DNA of 64,000 nt from Acanthosoma haemorrhoidale (Eukaryota; Arthropoda; Insecta; Hemiptera; Acanthosomatidae): contig OV884015.1 in assembly GCA_930367205.1 (NCBI GenBank), forward strand, positions 31,487,288 through 31,551,287, read 5' to 3'. Positions 62,601 through 64,000 of this stretch are shown piece by piece (the first letter of the stretch is position 1; every line of letters starts with the position of its first letter). The position numbers and the translations under genes were made by a program. Below the pieces are notes generated by a model. That model searched no databases. It saw only the letters and a list, made by a program, of their open reading frames with translations, and had not been told where the DNA came from.

Positions 62601-63587
62601 TTTGGGGAAGTACCGAAAATATCTGCGCTGAAAAAGAATTATTATCATTACAAAAGATTTTTATCAACAAAAAATGATTCTAATATATAACTGCCAACAT
62701 ATATTTTTACTAAGTTAAAATTATTTTTCATATCGTAATTTTGCGTTTGTGGAAAAAAACAAGTTATGACACCCTTAAAATATAGCGTTCTTTAGTATAA
62801 AAGTGGAAATATTTTATGATGAATGAATTTTCTAGATATATAGAAAAAAATATTATTATGATACTCTATGAATAATAATAAAGTGCGACTAGAGAAAAAT
62901 CAAATTTTGCCAACAACCGATAATTTTCGCATGACGAATAAAAGTAACAAAGTAAAATAAAAGCATTCCCGTGCGTAAATTCATAAATAAAACGATATAA
63001 AAATAGAAGAAAATAAGATAACGAAAGTAAAATATTGTATTAAATGAAATAAAAATTAAAAACACTTTGAAATTAACACCGATCAGATGACATAACAGAA
63101 AAATAAGCAACAATAAAAAATAAGGAATTAGGATCTTTCAAAAGTAATAATAAATAACTTTAGTATTTAATCTAAATAAATTATTGATTCAACTACATTC
63201 TGACTGGAACTTTGCGTAGGATCTAATTTATTTTTTTGATTATGTGTATTTTTTTAGGCTCGTAACAATGAGTCGAAGTTCCGTTGCGTGCCGATGTTTC
63301 ACTCACTGGAAATCCACTTATCGACTGCAACCTGGATTCTTGGAGACACTTTTCTCTCGAAGATCTACACTATCTTTGACCTTAAAAATGAAAGAGTGGG
63401 CTTTGCAAATTTCAAAACTACTCTAGAAAGTTACTTCAGCTCTTCCCGTTTGAAAACAAGTGATGATTTTGACGACCACGGAACTGTGCTCTACCTAAAA
63501 AGAAAGAATTTTGCAGTATCTTCGAGGATTGTTGGTTGGTCGGTAATTTCTCTTGGGCTAATTACAAGTTTTCTTATATCGTTCTAA
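53572..63587 (+). CDS. Aspartic pseudoprotease, cathepsin D-like (A1 family), 9 exons
   Basis: Nine exons join into one frame of 441 residues (1,326 bp): 53572-53630, 54872-55013, 55103-55223, 55322-55440, 55695-55888, 57124-57261, 60714-60846, 62449-62538, 63258-63587. Every intron is GT-AG and phases agree. Residues 1-17 form a signal peptide (MAIDALVLWLLVSAASG); TRLPLKRV begins a cathepsin-D-like propeptide. The first active-site block is FDTLSSDLW (Asp88), the flap is YGNM (Tyr134), and the second block, CEAILASNFPGIRGPTDEI, has Ala277 where the family has its catalytic Asp. Conserved structure is otherwise kept: WQIKID, WILGDTF (358), VGFA, and six cysteines (104/107, 268/272, 305/342). 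It should fold but not cleave peptides. A C-terminal extension of about 60 residues ends in a hydrophobic segment. At least seven N-glycosylation sequons suggest secretory-pathway display. The insect allergen Bla g 2 is a known precedent for inactive members. All frames are open, so it is not an obvious pseudogene. Confidence 0.92.
53631..54871 (+). other. Intron 1 (1,241 bp, phase 2)
   Basis: GT-AG intron containing an old minus-strand J1 fragment (53,835-54,140). The acceptor is GTTTTTTTCAG. A 72-codon open frame at 54,128-54,346 is partly transposon-derived and has no domain. Confidence 0.85.
53835..54140 (-). mobile_element. Old J1 copy inside protease intron 1
   Basis: Collinear with 49,440-49,710 of the best J1 copy: GAGAAACT, CTCCCAC.GTCA, GGATTATAGGG, TTATGAAGGGT, GATGTAACAAGAGGCA. 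It is clearly more diverged than the other copies and has lost all frames. It covers only the C-terminal coding part. Confidence 0.65.
54872..55013 (+). CDS. Pseudoprotease exon 2: propeptide
   Basis: Encodes residues 21-67. LPLKRVDEASVPHTKYFKNF is the activation-peptide region of cathepsin-D-like enzymes, and the exon ends with NLILYP, just before the first strand of the mature fold. Contains a sequon NKT. The donor is CCT/GTAAGT. Confidence 0.93.
55103..55223 (+). CDS. Pseudoprotease exon 3: first active-site block
   Basis: Residues 68-107: YSEITLGVPSQRFGVLFDTL then SSDLWIFSNSS. It aligns with the family pattern YxGxIxIGTPPQxFxVxFDTGSSxLWVPS. The catalytic Asp is kept (codon 55,163-55,165), but the Gly of DTG is Leu (codon 55,169-55,171). 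Cys104 and Cys107 begin the small first disulfide loop, shortened to two residues between cysteines. Confidence 0.94.
55322..55440 (+). CDS. Pseudoprotease exon 4: flap region
   Basis: Residues 108 (split His) to 147. HRQYDSNSSTTYVKNGA is like the HxKYxxxxSSTYxxNG segment. LYYLYGNMWGFLSTETVE covers the flap: the Tyr is kept, but YGTG has become YGNM (Tyr codon 55,399-55,401). Two sequons (NSS) lie here. Confidence 0.93.
55695..55888 (+). CDS. Pseudoprotease exon 5: N-lobe end and hinge
   Basis: Residues 148-211. VAGMKIDNQTFTEVTEGFGS and IDGVFGLALRGLSDIGVATP match the family blocks VxGLxIxNQxFxEAxxEPG and FDGILGMGYxxISVxxVxP, then MVDRGLSNGIFTFIL. Ends in phase 2 at GAG/GTATTC. An in-frame read into the intron soon reaches a stop (about 55,944). 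Confidence 0.93.
55889..57123 (+). other. Intron 5 (1,235 bp, phase 2)
   Basis: AT-rich. It contains a 62-codon minus-strand open frame (55,987-56,175) with protein-like composition (CTVDDVPIEQIRF, ALCVDPHRYGKVPATNY) that I cannot identify. No transposon is recognised. Confidence 0.75.
57124..57261 (+). CDS. Pseudoprotease exon 6: C-lobe start
   Basis: Residues 212 (split Arg) to 257. SELIFGGIDYQLIDNETLIY then APVISSTGYWQIKID is the block GGEIxLGGSDPxxYxGxLxYVPVxxxxYWQIxMD. Sequons NYS and NET are present. Ends AA/GTGAGT, phase 2. Confidence 0.94.
57262..60713 (+). other. Intron 6 (3,452 bp, phase 2)
   Basis: Largest intron of the gene, holding the J3 fragment at 57,922-58,400. The remainder is AT-rich with no recognised feature. 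The acceptor TGCTCTAAG has only a short pyrimidine tract. Confidence 0.8.
57922..58400 (-). mobile_element. J3 Jockey-like fragment inside protease intron 6
   Basis: Near-identical in its 3' non-coding part to 2,391-2,560. Coding remnants on the minus strand include NADLHPLLGVPSVGGFIRRR and a degraded LFTHLTDNTAKCLQHFQN. It has internal deletions compared with the 2.4-kb copy, which helps order the copies by age. Confidence 0.75.
60714..60846 (+). CDS. Pseudoprotease exon 7: lost second active site
   Basis: Residues 258 (split Lys) to 302: VTVGDETVGCSHGCEAILAS then NFPGIRGPTDEISQIYRAIG. The CxxxC pair and CEAI before, and GPTDEI after, align without gaps to cathepsin D CEAIVDTGTSLxxGPxxEI, so ASNFP sits exactly on DTGTS. 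Ala277 (GCC, 60,769-60,771) replaces the catalytic Asp. The acceptor at 60,713 is the only nearby one that keeps the frame open. Confidence 0.92.
60847..62448 (+). other. Intron 7 (1,602 bp, phase 0)
   Basis: AT-rich. It contains a tRNA B-box-like GGTTCCAGGTCAAATCC at about 61,232, with no other tRNA structure, and a 72-codon open frame at 61,350-61,568 without a domain. Confidence 0.8.
62449..62538 (+). CDS. Pseudoprotease exon 8: C-lobe beta strands
   Basis: Residues 303-332: HDCEPDDLPSISFEINGRQF then TLDGKDYIVK, the family block C-x-x-IxxLPxIxFxxxGxxFxLxxxDYxLK. Cys305 should pair with Cys342 in exon 9. Acceptor TTTTTTTTCAG, donor AAG/GTAAAC. Confidence 0.93.
63258..63587 (+). CDS. Pseudoprotease exon 9: C-lobe end and hydrophobic tail
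   Basis: Residues 333-441 and stop TAA (63,585-63,587). WILGDTFLSKIYTIFDLKNE then RVGFAN is the highly conserved C-terminal block. Most family members end within about 5 residues of this point. Here about 60 more follow, polar and acidic (SDDFDDH), ending AVSSRIVGWSVISLGLITSF then LISF: a hydrophobic terminus without a cytoplasmic tail, as in GPI-anchor signals. Confidence 0.93.
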   Translation, partial: ARNNESKFRCVPMFHSLEIHLSTATWILGDTFLSKIYTIFDLKNERVGFANFKTTLESYFSSSRLKTSDDFDDHGTVLYLKRKNFAVSSRIVGWSVISLGLITSFLISF

Positions 63588-63609
63588 GAAAATCAACAAT
63601 CTACAAGCC

Positions 63610-63615
63610 AATAAA
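63610..63615 (+). promoter_or_regulatory. Polyadenylation signal AATAAA of the protease gene
   Basis: First AATAAA after the stop codon, 23 bp downstream. A second one at 63,705-63,710 is an alternative. Confidence 0.6.
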
Positions 63616-64000
63616 TACATTAAATTACATAAGTAATGAATGCTATTAATGTTCTAGCTAACACCTTAACTAACTAAAACACTAATGAAACTAAATTATT
63701 ATGTAATAAATGTTTTATTTTAGAAAGTGTTCAATACTGCATGATAAAAATAGCATTAAAACATATACAGTAGCACTGTTGATTGTGACAAATAGGGATT
63801 TGGGAGTTTTTAAATGACAATCTTTACCGGTTGATAAAAACATCCCAGAAACTCATCAAATGATCCATTAAGACTTATCAGTTATGTCCCCACTAATATC
63901 ATTAACTTGCGAATTTAATAAGACAATCAGTAATAAAGTATTTATAAACTAACGTGATAGATCCTAATGTCCTCCCTATCTACTCACATTAAATTGCAGC
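63616..64000. other. Sequence downstream of the protease gene
   Basis: AT-rich with no further feature recognised; probably 3' UTR end and intergenic DNA. Confidence 0.4.

Overview
This is a eukaryotic, AT-rich window with no bacterial-type gene packing. It has GT-AG introns, long AT-rich intergenic DNA, microsatellites and many decayed retrotransposons. Non-LTR elements of the Jockey type, solo LTRs with 5-bp target duplications, and a cathepsin-D-like aspartic protease gene point to an arthropod, most likely an insect. The order cannot be fixed from the sequence.

The one complete host gene runs from 53,572 to 63,587 on the + strand. I could assemble nine exons with canonical splice sites, matching phases and one open 441-residue frame. 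It encodes a secreted A1-family (pepsin/cathepsin D) fold with signal peptide, propeptide and six cysteines in the usual places. The second catalytic motif (normally DTGT/S) reads ASNFP, the first reads DTLSS, and the flap reads YGNM. A hydrophobic C-terminal tail looks like a GPI-anchor signal. It is therefore predicted to be a catalytically dead, possibly membrane-tethered aspartic pseudoprotease, and it is the main biological find.

Layout. 1-6.3 kb: relic of a reverse-transcriptase (RT) element (686-913), a solo LTR (1389-2097), a fragment of Jockey-like family J3 (2391-3075) and a second solo LTR (5533-6292) with a nested poly(A) retroposon. 6.3-20 kb: two short 3' ends of family J2, a (CA)n(TA)n microsatellite, and a J1 copy with a 5' inversion (13,204-14,186), in otherwise featureless AT-rich DNA. 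20-36 kb: J1 fragments (24.6 and 27.5 kb), a dispersed repeat pair (22.6/32.2 kb) and a frameshifted J2 copy (32.5-33.86 kb). 36-46 kb: a possible hAT-type end, a tRNA-like relic, a small J1 3' end with target duplication, a (CT)n array, and one candidate minus-strand coding exon (45,071-45,265) of an unidentified gene. 48-52 kb: a 26-bp tandem array beside the best-preserved J1 copy, whose RT frame is open for 583 codons, then a J2 3' end. 52.9-64 kb: the pseudoprotease gene, with a J1 3' end just upstream, an old J1 copy in intron 1 and a J3 copy in intron 6.

J1, J2 and J3 are labels made up here for three RT families told apart by comparing copies within this window. Apart from the protease gene and the candidate exon, I see no convincing host genes.
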